Positions 34,416 through 46,480 of a DNA stretch of 64,000 nucleotides are shown here, one piece after another (the first letter of the stretch is position 1; every line of letters starts with the position of its first letter). The translations under genes were made by a program, and so were the position numbers. The stretch covers positions 93,431,137 to 93,495,136 of the forward strand of contig NC_132923.1 of the NCBI RefSeq assembly GCF_047675955.1. The letters run 5' to 3'. Source of the stretch: Chlorocebus sabaeus (lineage: Eukaryota > Chordata > Mammalia > Primates > Cercopithecidae). Below the pieces are notes generated by a model. It made no database searches and was not told the DNA's origin. It saw nothing but the letters and a program-made list of their open reading frames with translations.

Positions 34416-34634
34416 TAAAGATGTATTTTAAACATGAAAGTGAAATAAAAACATTTTCAGATAAGCAAAAGTTGAGAGAACTCTTTGCCCACAAATTGCA
34501 CTACATGAAGTGCTAAAGGAAGTTCTTCAGCTGGAAAGAAAGAATTACCAGATAGAAAACTGGATCTACAGGGAAATAAAGAGTACTGGAAAGGGTATGC
34601 ATATAGTTAAATATAAAATAACTTTTTTCTTTTT

Positions 34635-34915
34635 GGATGGGCGCGGTGGCTCACACCTGTAATCCCAGCACTTTGGAAGGCCGAGGTGGGTGGATCATTT
34701 GTGGTCAGGAGTTTGAGACCAGCCTGACCAACAAGGTGAAACCCTGTCGCTACTAAAAATACAAAAATTAGCTGGGCGTGGTGGCAAATACCTGTAATCC
34801 CAACTACTCAGGAGGCTGAGGCAAGAGAATTGCTCAAATCTGAGAGGTAGAGGTTGCGGTAAGTAGAGATCACGCCACTGCAATCCAGCCTGGGTGACAG
34901 AGTAAAACTCTGTCT

Positions 34916-34957
<42 letters not shown>
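34635..34957 (+). mobile_element. Alu with 40-base A tail
   Basis: A sense Alu starting 'ggatgggcgcggtggctc'. Its pure A tail (about 34918-34957) is among the longest in the window. Confidence 0.92.
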
Positions 34958-34960
<3 letters not shown>

Positions 34961-35611
34961 GCATCCATTGATTAAAATAAAAAAGGATCTTTAAAGAATA
35001 TGCTTAACTTTTCTCCATATCTTTCCTTCTTAGGGGGATTGAAATTTTGAAAAATTAGCTTGGTTCGAGAAGTCTTCTTTGATATTTTTAGCTTGATGAA
35101 GAGTTAATCAAATAAAATCCAGCATGTATAGGGCTTCAGAAATTATTATTTCCTTGGGATTGTGCTTTCCAAGTAACAATTTAACATGACTGAAGCTATA
35201 AATCTATGTTGTGAAAACTGCAACAGATGTTTTCCTTTAAACGTCTGTCTGTCTATGTGTGAATGGGGCTGAGCAGTGTATAATTCAATCCATTTATATT
35301 AACATTTATGAAAAACACATGGTAAATTATTTTGCAACATGTTCAATTTTCTTTCCTTTGGTATGAATTTGGCTGATATGAAGTTGACTTGGTCTTCAAA
35401 CTGATATTAAACTCTGTTCCAGTATAATTTTTGAGAAAACAAAGTTACGAATTCTTTCTTCTTTCAGTTATGAATTTTTAATGCAAAATGCTGTTGACCT
35501 GTGTTTGCTTCATCTCTAGGTCAGGAGAGGACCTAGAACCCTTTTCTTTCTGATCAAACGATAAAATTGGATTGTTAGGGCAAAAAATTTTTGTTATATA
35601 AATTTCAAGAG
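34958..35611. other. Unique AT-rich intergenic sequence
   Basis: No feature recognised. Confidence 0.45.
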
Positions 35612-35918
35612 ATTTATTTGTTTGTGTGTTTGTTTATTTATTTATTCTTTTAGATTCTCACTTTGTTGCCCAGGCCGGAGTACAGCGGCACCATCACAGC
35701 CCACTGTAGCCTCGACCTCCTGGGTTCAGGGATCCTCCCACCTCAGTTTCCTAAGTAGCTGGGACTACAGGTGCACGCCACCACATTCGGCTAATTTTTT
35801 GTAGAGATGAGTTTTCATCATGTTGCCAGGCTGGTCTCAAACCTCTGGCCTCAAGCAATCCTCCTGCCTCGGCCTCCCGAAGTGCTAGGATTACAGGCAT
35901 GAGCCACTGTGCTGGACC
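35612..35918 (-). mobile_element. Alu (AluJ-like), antisense
   Basis: An antisense Alu with a (TTTG/TTTA) tail and deletions in the left half. Confidence 0.88.
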
Positions 35919-36712
35919 AATTCTTAAAGCCATGCACAAGAGTAAAAAACTCAGAGCCACTGCGCCAGTCAATAGTATGATAATTTTGTTTTTGGGATAT
36001 TTCACTTAAAAGCAGGTTTCTATGACTTTTTTAGATATCCAGCTGGCAATGAGCAACAGAAAATAGTGGGGAAATATTGTTTTAAAAGTTGATTCAAAGA
36101 TATCACTTCTGAACAAAAAGAAGGAACAGTGAAAATGGTAGCAGGACTCTTAGACCTCTGTTTTGTACAACACAAAAATAAGTTCCAGATGGGTAAAAAA
36201 CATAAATAGTTTATTTCAAGCAACTGCTGTCTGGAGAAACCCTCCCAGTATAGAGCACTTAACATGCTGGATGAAATACAAGAAGCATCTTTCTTTTTAA
36301 AGGCATGGCAATGTTGTCAGAAAAGGAAGAAGAATTATCAGAAATAAGGAGAAAACACCACTCCAGAAAAATTCCAGCCAGAGCTGGTGTTTGCCTGGTG
36401 ACATCTGCCAATCCCTGGAGAACTAGCAAAGTGCAGAGGACAGGAGTTGAAGCGTGAGGCTTAAGGGGCAGGAAGGTTGGATTGGAACTCCCCACATAAA
36501 GCTGGGGTTCCCTGAGGATAAACTAGAGAATTGAGCAAACTAAAAAAGTCCCACCAACAGAAAAGGACAATGAAGATTACCTGTTTTCTAACCATGGCAC
36601 TGTCCTCACTTGCACACAATGCCTCATAACTGTGTGCTTCAAAAAGAAAATCTTTAAGCCTAAGATTTAGTTAAAGTGATTCTGGGATTGTAGTGCCCCA
36701 AACTGCCCCATA
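35919..36712. other. Unique intergenic sequence
   Basis: No feature recognised. Confidence 0.45.
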
Positions 36713-36727
36713 GAAACAAACATAAAT

Positions 36728-37029
36728 TGGCTGGGCATAGTGGCTCACGCCTGTAATCCTAGCCTGTTGGGAGGCCGAGATGGGAGGATCACTTGAGGTT
36801 AGGAGCAAAAACAGCCTGGCCAACATGGTAAAACCCCATCACTACTAAAAATACATAAATTAGCCAGGTTTGGTGTCAGGCACCTGTAACCCCAGCTACT
36901 CAGGCAACTGAGGTGGAAGAATCACTTGAACCTGGGAGGCAGAGGTTGCAGTGAGCTGAGATCATGCCACTGCACTCCAGCCTGGGTGACAGAGTAAGAC
37001 TCCGTCTCAACAAAAAGGAAAAAGAAAAA
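36728..37029 (+). mobile_element. Alu
   Basis: A sense Alu. gaaacaaacataaat (36713-36727) and gaaacagacataaat (37030-37044) form a 15-bp target-site duplication with one change. Confidence 0.93.
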
Positions 37030-37099
37030 GAAACAGACATAAATCTTCCATGGAGGAACACATTTTCATCCAGGGCTCAATTCTCACAGATAAATTTCC

Positions 37100-38070
37100 A
37101 AAGAATGTGAGTTCACACACATTTAAAAAAAAAAAAAGTCCTCAAACATAGGAGATAATAAGCCACTATGTGTGAATCAACAGAAACAACACACAGCAGA
37201 AGCAGACCTGTACCTATGATAGCTACCAGAATTATTAGATGATTTGGCAATGGAACAACAGACCATTGAGAGGGATTAAGCAGAGTTGAAAAGAAACCAA
37301 ACGGAACTTCTGAAAACTGAAAATAAAATGGGAAAAAAATAGAGGTCAAAATGGTAGTTTACACACAGGTGGAAAGAAGATAAATCTGGGAAATTGTCCA
37401 GAATGCATTAAGAGGAGATGAAGATAGTGAAAATATGAAAGGTTAAGAGACATGGAGGAGTGAATGAGAAGATCTCACACAAACCTAACAGGAATTCTAG
37501 AAGGAACAGGGGCTGCAATATTCAGGGACTGTGGCTGAGAATTTCAATACTAGATAAAATATGCTAATTCTCAATATCAGATTCATAAGGACACACTATT
37601 CCCAGACAGTATAAATAAGAAGAAATATACATCAGCACACATCTTAGTGAAACTGTAGAACATCAAAGATAAAGAGAAGAGAGAAAAGACAGATTATTAT
37701 ATGAGGAAAATAATTAGACTAAAAGCTGACTTTTCTTTTTTTTTTTTTTTTTTTTTGAGACGGAGTCTCGCTCTGTCGCCCAGGCTGGAGTGCAGTGGCC
37801 GGATCTCAGCTCACTGCAAGCTCTGCCTCCCGGGTTTGCGCCATTCTCCTGCCTCAGCCTCCCGAGTAGCTGGGACTACAGGCGCCCGCCACCTCGCCCG
37901 GCTAGTGTTTTTTTTGTATTTTTTAGTAGAGACGGGGTTTCACTGTGTTAGCCAGGATGGTCTCGATATCCTGACCTCATGATCCGCCCGTCTCGGCCTC
38001 CCAAAGTGCTGGGATTACAGTAAAAGCTGACTTTTCAATAGCCACAGTAGAAGTTAAAAGATGGGAGCAC
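37100..38070 (+). mobile_element. L1M/HAL1-type 5'-region remnant
   Basis: The region 'gaaactgtagaacatcaaag' and 'taaaagctgacttttcaata' resembles the ORF1-flanking part of old L1M or HAL1 elements. The young Alu at 37736-38020 splits it. Confidence 0.5.
37736..38020 (-). mobile_element. Young AluYR-type element, 5'-truncated, antisense
   Basis: The element is nearly undecayed. It carries sequence variants I associate with cercopithecoid AluYR copies: 'ggccggatctcagctcac', 'cacctcgcccggctagtg' and 'gatccgcccgtctcggcctc'. It ends at 'gggattacag', about 25 bp short of the full 5' end. The 16-bp taaaagctgacttttc is perfect at 37720-37735 and 38021-38036. The target (TTTTC/AA) resembles an L1 endonuclease site. 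This is the best species marker in the window. Confidence 0.93.
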
Positions 38071-38367
38071 TGGCTGCGCGTGGTGACTCGTGCCTGTAAT
38101 CCCAACAGTTTGGGAGCCTGAGAAGGGCAGATTATCTGAGGTCAGGAGTTTGAGACCAGCCTGGCCAACATGGCGAAACCCTGTCTCTACTAAAAATACA
38201 AAAATTAGCCAGGCATGGTGGCGGGCGCCTGTAATCTCAGCTACTCAGGAGGCTGCAACAGGAGAATCACTTGAACCCCGGAGGCAGAGGTTGCGGTGAG
38301 CCAAGATCATGCCATTACACTTCAGACTGGGTGACAGAGCAAGACTTCATCTCAAAAAAAAAAAAAG
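38071..38367 (+). mobile_element. Alu (AluS-like)
   Basis: A sense Alu starting 'tggctgcgcgtggtgactc' with a 13-base A tail, only 50 bp from the antisense young Alu. Confidence 0.9.
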
Positions 38368-38607
38368 AATAAAAGAAAACAAAGCTGTCCAACCAGTGCC
38401 AAACTGTGAACTTTCCACCATATCTCAGAATCTGATAGTCCCCAAACTACTTGCCATTTTCTTTTCAGTAATCTTTCTGAAGGGCCTGTTGTTCAGTGAA
38501 TTTCTCTGTTATTTTAAGCCTTTAAACTGTAAATTCCACCTCTTGCAATAAATTTTTTTCTTTTTTTGCTTTATTTTATTCAAAATTTCAGGTATTTGGC
38601 TCCCTTT
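38368..38607. other. Unique AT-rich sequence
   Basis: No feature recognised. Confidence 0.4.
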
Positions 38608-38662
38608 TTATTATATGTATATATATGTGTGTGTGTATATATATAATATATATATATAATTT
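38608..38662. repeat. (TA)n/(TG)n low-complexity tract
   Basis: Alternating TATA and TGTG units lead into the antisense Alu. Confidence 0.9.
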
Positions 38663-38965
38663 TAAGACAGGGTCTCACTGCATTGCCCAGGCTGGAGTGC
38701 AGTGGTGCAATTTCAGCTCACTGTAGCCTCAACCTCCTGGGCTTGAGTGATCCTCCTGCCTCAGTCTCCCAACTACGGGTGCACACCACCACACCCAGCT
38801 AATTTGTGTGTGTGTGTAGTGTGTGTGTGTGTGTGTGTGTGTGTTTTGTAGAGATGGGGTTTCCTCATGTTGCCTAGGCTGGTCTTGAATTGTGGAACTC
38901 AAGGATTCACCTGGCTTGACCTCCTAAAGTGCTGGGATTACCAATGAGCCACCGTGCCCAGCCCC
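38663..38965 (-). mobile_element. Alu, antisense, with internal (TG)n expansion
   Basis: The middle linker of this antisense Alu has become a GT dinucleotide run (about 38803-38844). The rest is a diverged AluJ-like body. Confidence 0.88.
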
Positions 38966-39239
38966 TTTTATGTTACTTTTAAATTTTTCAAATTTTCTGT
39001 TTTAGGGCATTCTTCCAGAAACAAAGGGCAAAATTTAACTGTTGTGATGAACCACAAGGACTCTTAATTTTTAATTCTATGTGTTTAATCATTGTCTCTT
39101 TATTTTAAGACTTTTAAAATACAGATATCATTTTTAAAGAAACAAACGAAAAAGAGGGGAGAATACTATCTGCAAAATACTGGAAAAAAGTACTTGTTCA
39201 ATTGTATGCTCAGCAAAATCTTGTTCAAAAGTGAGTGCA
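38966..39239. other. Unique AT-rich sequence
   Basis: No feature recognised. Confidence 0.4.
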
Positions 39240-39548
39240 GGCTGGGTGTGGTGGCTCATACCTGTAATTCCAACACAATGGGAGGCCGAGGCGGGAGGAT
39301 CCCTTGAGGCCAGGAATTCCAGATCAGCCTGGGGTGGTTATGGTGAAACGCTGTCTCTACAAAACACACAAAACTTTTCCAGGTGTGGTAGCACGCTCCT
39401 GTAATCCCAGTTACTCAGGAGGCTGAGGTGGGAGGATCACTTGAGCCCAAGAAGTCAAGGCTGCAGTGAGCCATAATTGTGTCACTGCACTCCAGCCTGA
39501 GTGACATAAGGAGACTCGGTCTCTAAAAACCAGAAATAAAAACAAAAG
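39240..39548 (+). mobile_element. Alu (AluJ-like)
   Basis: A diverged sense Alu ('gctgggtgtggtggctcata') with a weak A-rich tail. Confidence 0.88.
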
Positions 39549-39629
39549 GGAAGACAAAATATAGGCATTTTTCAGGCAAACAAAACCAGAATATGCTGTA
39601 TTTACTTTCAGTTGACTAAATAAACTGCT

Positions 39630-40396
39630 AAAGGGTAATCACATGACATACTCATCATTAAGGAAATACAAATTAATGCCACAGTGATACCACTACATAC
39701 CTACTGGAATGGCTAAAATTTATGAAGACTGACCTTATCAAGTGTTGGTGAGAAAGTGGAGCAACTGAAACTCTCATACACTGCTGATGGAAAATATAAA
39801 GTGGTACAAGCACTTTGGAGAACAGTTTGGCATTTTCTTAAAAAGTTAAACATGCATCTACCACATAGTCCAGTCATTACATTCCTTGGTACTTACCTAA
39901 GAAAGACGCAAATATCTGTCCACACAGAGACATGCTAGTGTTTACAGAAGCTTTGTTTGTAATTGCAAAAAACTAGAAACAACCCAAAGTCTATAAACAG
40001 GTGACTATATAAATAAATTGTGAATATACATATCATGTAAATATTATCTGGCAATAAAAAGAAATGAATACTGATACATACAAAAGGATGAACTTCAAAA
40101 TAATTATGCTAAAAGAAGCCAGACCAAAAAGAGGACATTCTGTATCATTCTATTCACACGAAATGCTAGAATATGCAAATTAATCTTTAGTGATGGAAAA
40201 ACATCAGTGATTACCTGGGGATGAGGTGGGTTCAGGCAGAGGTGAGAGGGAAATGAGGAAACGTTTGCAGGTGATGGGTATGTTCACTATCTTGATTTTG
40301 GTGATGATGATGTGAGAGCTTACCTAATTTAAATACATATAGTTAATTGCACATCAGTTACACTTCAATAAAGCTGTAAAAAAAAAAAAAAAAGAG
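39630..40396 (+). mobile_element. L1M ORF2 end and 3' tail
   Basis: The order 'atcaagtgttggtgagaaag', 'ctggcaataaaaagaaatga', 'attacctggggatgaggtgg' and 'cacttcaataaagctgtaaa' plus an A tail is an old L1 3' end. It is a paralogue of 1410-2175. Confidence 0.83.
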
Positions 40397-41002
40397 AGAA
40401 AAGAAAAGAAAAAGAAAAAATTCAGTGCTGTGCTGGAGCCCACAAAATTTGAACATCTCTTTGCACGTGCACATTCAATGATGTTATGCTGATGGCTTGG
40501 AATAAGCCGTGGTGGGAGTACATTTCCACACCAGCAATTGACTACAATTCAGGCCCTTTCCCCACCCCTGAGCCAGTTTACTCATCACCAGTGAATGTGT
40601 ATCAGGCATAAGGTAGCATCGCAAATTTCAAAAGCAGCACCTTAAATGCAAGAAAAAAATTGTGAACACACATGAAAAGCATGTGAATAAATCTAAAAAT
40701 AAAACTACAAAATTTTGTTGATGTCAAATTTGTGAGGTTAAAGACAACAAGGTAGATCTAACACATAGGACGACAGTAGCACGTATGTCTGAAGTGGGGC
40801 AGTTGGAGTTCGTACATCCCCAAATCCTTGACTTGATTGGGAGGATGATACAGATATTGACTTTAGACATTTTGAGATGAAATATGAATGCTAAACTGGT
40901 TTAAAGTAACCATTAAAAGCACACAATTTGAATGCATGCTTTCAAAACTTGTAGAGGAAAAAATGCAATGAGAGAAAAACCTTAATTCAGTCCAAAAGAA
41001 GG
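40397..41002. other. Degraded sequence, probably L1M 5'-type in its right part
   Basis: The right end ('aaagtaaccattaaaagc', 'cagtccaaaagaaggc') resembles the 5' region of old L1M elements. The left part is unassigned. Confidence 0.4.
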
Positions 41003-41603
41003 CCTTGCCCTTCACCTGCAATTCCTCGCATGCTCCCACCACTGATAACGTGGGTGATGATGATGTCACCACATGCCATGGATTACTCACTTCCTCATTC
41101 TTCCCCAGCAAGGTTATCACTGTATTCCTCAAATACATGAGCAACGGAATTCCAGAATCCCATTTTGAGGAACTATTTTCTGATTTCACAATTGCTATGT
41201 TAGTCTGAGTTCAAATAGGAAACAGATGGCACACTGAAATTACTATAATTCAAGGAGGCTTTTTATGAAGGGGCCATTTATGAAGGTTGGGACAGGGTAT
41301 AGGGGACTCACAAAGGATAATGTAATCATCCAGAACTAATAACAGCAGAATTACTGACACCCCTAGTTGAAGGCAGGGAATGGTTTCTGGAATCCAGAAG
41401 GAAATTCCTGTAGAGGGGGCTATGTGGAGAGCAGTGGTGACTTGTGGTCAAAGGATACAGCCAGCCCAGGACCTGTAAGGGAGCTCTCTGGCTGGGGATC
41501 TGCATTGACTGAACCCAACATGAGGCCAGTAGGCAAGGACTCCACTGGCATAGACCATGCGGGGGCTCTCCTAGGAAAGGGAAGGGGAAGAAAGGGTGGA
41601 GAG
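41003..41603 (-). repeat. Inverted repeat, left arm
   Basis: About 600 bp match the reverse complement of 44134-44745 with roughly 94% identity by eye, including a 12-bp insertion in the right arm. Part of the arm resembles an L1M 3' end ('cagatggcacactgaaatt'), but the similarity continues beyond it, so it is a segmental duplication rather than two independent insertions. Confidence 0.88.

Positions 41604-41631
<28 letters not shown>
41604..41631. repeat. (TA)n microsatellite
   Basis: About 14 TA units at the join between the inverted-repeat arm and an antisense Alu. Confidence 0.95.
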
Positions 41632-41648
<17 letters not shown>

Positions 41649-41931
41649 CTAGACAGGGTCTTTCTGTGTTGCCCAGGCTGGAGTGCAGTGGTGTGATCAC
41701 AGCTCACTGCAGCCTCAACCTCCCGGGCCCAAGCAATTCTCCCACCTCAGCCTCCAGAGTAGCTGGGACTACAGGCATGTACCACCATGCCCAACTAATT
41801 TTAGTGTTTTTCGTAGAGACAGAGTCTCATCATACTGCCTAGGCTAGTGTTGAACTCCTGGGCTCAAGCAATCTACCCACCTTGGTCTCCCAAAGTGCTG
41901 GGATTACAGCGTGAGCCACTGTGCCTGCTAA
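41632..41931 (-). mobile_element. Alu, antisense
   Basis: Poly(T) followed by an antisense dimeric Alu that ends 'gagccactgtgcctgcta'. Confidence 0.9.
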
Positions 41932-42110
41932 GAGTATTTTATATCTTTCATATACATATGCATATACATTTATATGATATATATCCATTTGTCTATATCC
42001 CCTCATATATTTGTCATATATCATACATATAGTGTATGTTTAAATGAATATGGATTGTTTAAAACAACAACAATAATGTCTTGTGGAGTTTAAAACAAGT
42101 AGAAATAACA

Positions 42111-42413
42111 GGCTGGGCGCAGTGTCTCACCCCTGTAATCCCAGCACTTTGGGAGGCCGAGGTGGATGGATCACTTGAGGTCAGGAGTTTGAGACCAGCC
42201 TGGTCAACATTGTGAAACCCCGTCTCTACTAAAAATACAAAAATTAGCCAGGCATGATGGCAGGAACCTATAATCCCAGCCACTTGGAAAGCTGAGGCAC
42301 AAGAATCCCTTGAACCTGGGAGATGGAGGTTGCGGTGGGCCGAGATCATGCCATTGCACTCCTGCCTAGGCAATGGAGCAACATTCCATCTCAAAAAAAA
42401 AAAAAAAAGAAAA
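42111..42413 (+). mobile_element. Alu (AluS-like)
   Basis: A sense Alu. The flanks agaaataaca (42101-42110) and agaagtaaca (42415-42424) are the target-site duplication. The surrounding A/G-rich sequence looks like an L1M 5' region. Confidence 0.9.
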
Positions 42414-42539
42414 AAGAAGTAACATAGATGACAAAAATTACACAAAAGGGAGGAAGAGGAGGATAAATGGAATTAAACTGTTGTAAGTATCTTTCATTGT
42501 TTGAGAAGTAATAAAAGATAAAAGTACTAATTTAAGGCA

Positions 42540-43870
42540 AACTCTAGTGAGCCAAGGAGTTCTATTTTTAAAATATACTTGTTATTTTAGATAGTTTTAG
42601 ATTTACAGAAACATTGAGAAGATAGTGCAGAGGGCTTTCCTGTGCCCCACATCCAGTTTCCCGTTATTAACATCTCACATTATGATGTATTTGTCACAAG
42701 TAATGAATCAATATTGATACATTAGCTAAGGTTCACACTGTATTTACATTTCTCTAATTTTTACCTACTGTCCTTTTTTTTTTTTTTTGGTCCAGAATTT
42801 GATCAAGGATCCCACATTACATTTACTTGTTATGCCTGCTGAGGCTCCTTGTGGCTGTGACAGTCTCTCAAATGGATATGCATATGACATACACATATAC
42901 ATTCATGTGTCCTTGTTTTTCACAGTTCTGAGCAGCACTGGTTTTGTATTTTGCAGAATGTCCCTCAGCTAGGATTTGTCTGATGTTTTTCTCATAATTA
43001 GATTGGGGGGATCTGTTTGGAAGGAAGATAGGATTAGTGGTAAATTGTCATTAGCATCACATCCCATCAAGGGGAACCCACTATCCACACGACCTATCGC
43101 TGTCGATGTTGACCTTGATCACCCAGCAGAGGTAGTGTTTGTCAGGTTTCTCCACTGTAAAATTATTTTATTTCACCTTTCAATAGTGTACTCTTTGGAA
43201 GGAAGTCACTATGTACACCCCATAATTAAGGAGTGGGGTATTATTCTTTCCCTCCTCTTCAAGGGCAGAGTATCCACATAAATTGTTTGGAATTGTTGTG
43301 CAAGAGAGATTTCTCCTCTCCCATTTATTTATATATTTAGTCATTCATTTATATCAGTCCAGAGTCATGGATATTTATTTTATACTTTGAGTTATAATTC
43401 AGTACTATTTTATTTATTATTTTATTTATTTATTTATTTTTTGTTTAAAAATTTTCAGTGTTGCCCATTGGGAGCTCTTTCATTTGACTTCTGTGTCCTT
43501 TTGGCATACTCTCATCATTTTTTAACACTCCTTTACTTTCTGGAGCTACAATATGATTCAGGGTCCTCCTGTATATTTTCTGTTTCAACTTAAGCCATCC
43601 ATTTCTCTGAGAAGCCCTGCTTGCTGTTATGAGAATGGCATTAGAACTGGATGCTAGGGGTGTTCTTTGTTCCTAGGCCTTCTCAGCTGACAGAGTAAGG
43701 GAAGCTATGTGTGTGCACTAGCCTGTGTACACACACATGTATGTATATGTGTATGTCATATATAAGTATGTATGATGTAGGTCCTATGTATATATGTACG
43801 TATGTGTGATATATAAACATATTTCTAGATGTAATTATTTGTGTCTATATTAAACTAAACATGAGTTCAT
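42540..43870 (+). mobile_element. Ancient interspersed repeat, family unresolved (L1M-like)
   Basis: I recognise this 1.3-kb text as a common old mammalian repeat: 'tttggaaggaagtcactatg', 'aaggagtggggtattattc', 'catggatatttattttata', ending in a TATG/TATA-rich tail. It lies between two L1M 5'-type pieces. I cannot name the subfamily with confidence. Confidence 0.55.
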
Positions 43871-44133
43871 AGTGATGTAAGGAGATATTTTAATCTCTAT
43901 AGTAACCGCTTGAAGAATAAGGAAAGAATGTATTAATAAAATTAACAAGGTAATAGAGGAAAAAATAGAGTAACAAAAGTAATTAGTCCTGAAGAAGGCA
44001 AGGACAGAGAAATAAAGGAACAAAAACCGGATGAGACAAATAGAAAACAAAGAGCAAGATGATAGATTTAAATGTAAAGAAAAAGAAACAGTGTCAGGAA
44101 AAGTTTAGGGAAACGTTCACCACGCCAAATCCA
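43871..44133 (+). mobile_element. L1M 5'-type fragment
   Basis: The 'gagacaaatagaaaacaaag' and 'gcaagatgatagatttaaat' stretches match the region upstream of ORF2 in old L1M elements. Confidence 0.55.
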
Positions 44134-44745
44134 CTCTCCACTCTTCTTCCCCCTGCGCCTTCCTAGGAGAGCCCCCGCATGGACTATGCCAGTGGAGTCC
44201 TTGCCTCCTGGCTTCGTGTTGGGTTCAGCCAATACAGATCCCCAGCCAGAGAGCTCCCTTACAGGTCCTGGGCTGGCTGTATCCTTTGACCACAAGTCAC
44301 CACTGCTCTCCACATGGCCCACTCCACAGGGATTTCCTTCTGGATTCCAGAAACCATTCCCTGTCTTCATCCCTTCAGGCCTAGTGGGGGGTCAGTAATT
44401 CTGCTGTTATTAGTTCTGGATGACCACGTTATCCTTTGTGAGTCCCCTATACCCTGTCCCAACCTTCATAAATGGCCCCTTCATAAAAGCCTCCTTGAAT
44501 TATAGTAATTTCAGTGTGCCATCTGTTTCCTATTTGAACTCAGACTGACATAGCAATTGTGAAAACAGAAAATAGTTCCTCAAAATGGGATTCTGGAATT
44601 CCGTTGCTCATGTATTTGAGGAACACAGTGATAACCTTGCTGGGGAAGAATGAGGAAATGAGTAATCCATGGCATGTGGTGACATCATCATCACCCACGT
44701 TATCAATGGTGGCAGCACGGGAGGAATTGCAGGTGATGGGCAAGG
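44134..44745 (+). repeat. Inverted repeat, right arm
   Basis: It is the partner of 41003-41603. The spacer between the arms is about 2.5 kb and contains two Alus and an ancient repeat. Confidence 0.88.
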
Positions 44746-45429
44746 TGTTAAGAGATCAAGTGGCGCTGGCACTTAATTGCTATGGCAACAACGATGATTA
44801 AAAAATAGTAGAACCAACTGGATTCTTTTACTATCCTAAGAAGTTTATATAGGGAAAAAGAGAAAATCAAAGCTATGGAAATACAATTAAAAAGATGCGT
44901 GGAAAACCAGAATGCCTCTATGGTGGCACTGAGGGGTTCCTTATTTCTGGTAATTGAAGGGTAAATATGGCTAAGAACTAAGCCTAGGATCTGACTGTTA
45001 AAGTTGTAGATTTGCAGCAGCAATTAAATGCGTAACACGGCCAAGTCTCTTATGCCAAGGCAGAGTTCTCGGGGAGGAGTGGGACTGTCAGATACAGGAA
45101 GGGGATACAGGATGCCTGAAAGGCAGGCCTGATGGGGCTGAGACTTTTGAACCTCTGTTGTCCTCTGAACCTTTTATTCTGGCTGAAGGAGCTATCTCTC
45201 CTCTGCACAAAAACCTTACAATCATTGTTCCCAGGGCAGTTGCCCGATAAGCTAATGCTAATTCTCCTTAGGTCCCCTCCCTTACCTCTTATTACCTTCA
45301 GGCCCATAACAAAGTACAAGGCCTGCTCCAGAAAAAGCTAGCTGTGCTCTTAAAGACATGCAAAACCTTGCCGAGGTGGACAGTCAGGATAGTCAAGGGA
45401 AAGGTCAGGGAGTGGACTGGGAGGATGGT
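44746..45429. other. Unassigned intergenic sequence
   Basis: No gene or certain repeat. The 45040-45350 part may be a degraded LTR, but I could not support this. Confidence 0.35.
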
Positions 45430-45625
45430 AGACCGCCGATTCTCTAGGTGTGGTCCCTGGACCGACAGCATCAGCATCGTCTGAGAACTTGTTAGAAATG
45501 CAAATTCTCAGGCCTAACCTCAGATCTACAGAATCAGAAACTGTAGGGGTGAGACCCAGAAATCTGTATTTTAATAAGCCCTCCATGTGATTCTGATTCG
45601 CACTAAAGTTTGAGACCCCCCACTC
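45430..45625 (+). mobile_element. MER5A-like hAT fossil
   Basis: The order 'aggtgtggtccctggaccga', 'agcatcagcatcgtctgaga', 'ttagaaatgcaaattctcag' and 'tctgtattttaataagccct' matches MER5A, including the right end 'aaagtttgagacc'. Confidence 0.8.
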
Positions 45626-45689
45626 CCTGACATAATAGATCCATTAGATTCCCATGTTCCTGAGTCTTCAGACGCCTTGCTCTACAGCA

Positions 45690-45870
45690 TTGCTACTCAG
45701 AGCTGTTGTCCCAGATCAGAGGCATCAGCATCACCTGCATCAGAAAATGCAGAACTCTTCGACCCCCCCCTGGACTTACCAAGCCAGATTCTGCATTTTA
45801 AAAGATGCTCAGGTGCTGTGCATGCGCATTGAAGTCGGAGAGGCCTGTTCCACAGCGGTGGCTCTCGAAC
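45690..45870 (+). mobile_element. Second MER5A-like hAT fossil
   Basis: A more decayed relative: 'ggcatcagcatcacctgcat', 'agaaaatgcagaactcttc', 'gattctgcattttaaaagat'. It lies 65 bp after the first. Confidence 0.65.
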
Positions 45871-46480
45871 TTTGACATGGCTCAGAATCACCGCACTGTG
45901 AGCAGCACTGTGCTCTGCAAACCTGCTCACTTCTCCCTCACCACGGCCCCCGAGAAGGTCTGAAGGACGCTTCCCTCACTAAGGTATTCGGAAGTCCTTG
46001 AAGAGCTCTGTGGTGACTGTCATCTATAGGCTGGAGATGAGAGCTGGGGACAATGCAAAGGAATTGAGTTCCTTGATCTTAAAGAGAATAATGGGACCCC
46101 ACAGTAGATGAGGCAAGGTGGCCATGCTTGCTGGTCAGAGAGGAGGTAGCCGCCTGCGAGCCACAGAGGCAGAGTGGCCATCAGAGTGCTGTGATCTGTA
46201 GGGAATTGTGGCGCAGCTCTCTAGAAATGAAATACTTGGGCAGCCTGTGAAGGTGCTGCCTGACAAATACAGGTGAAACATTCTAGGTTTCTGGGTAGAA
46301 ACTAGAGGAGGATTCTCGGCCTTTTACCCAATTCCTAGACCTAAGTCAGTTCATAAACTTGGAGACCCTCAACGGAGGAGGGTCCCTGCAATGTGGTCAC
46401 GAATGTATATTATGTGTCTTCTCCAAAGCCTTCCTCAGAACGGCCTGCAGCCATTTACCAGGGAAATACCCGCTATACAC
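45871..46480. other. Unassigned intergenic sequence
   Basis: No feature recognised. The right end may already belong to the ERV-L remnant. Confidence 0.35.

Larger units (their letters stand above)
32826..34634 (+). mobile_element. Second L1M-type 5'-region remnant with nested Alus
   Basis: Non-Alu parts such as 'tcaaactgttgaaagccaga', 'cctagaattctatattgag' and 'ttttcagataagcaaaagt' match the 5' portion of old L1M elements. It is broken by four Alus and has no usable reading frame. Confidence 0.6.

Noticed and set aside
42540..43870. Unique 1.3-kb conserved block between the inverted-repeat arms
   Set aside because: I recognised its phrases as a common ancient mammalian repeat, so it is not a novel locus, although I cannot name the subfamily.
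45040..45350. Possible LTR of the ERV-L remnant
   Set aside because: No TG...CA ends, target-site duplication or matching 3' partner could be found.
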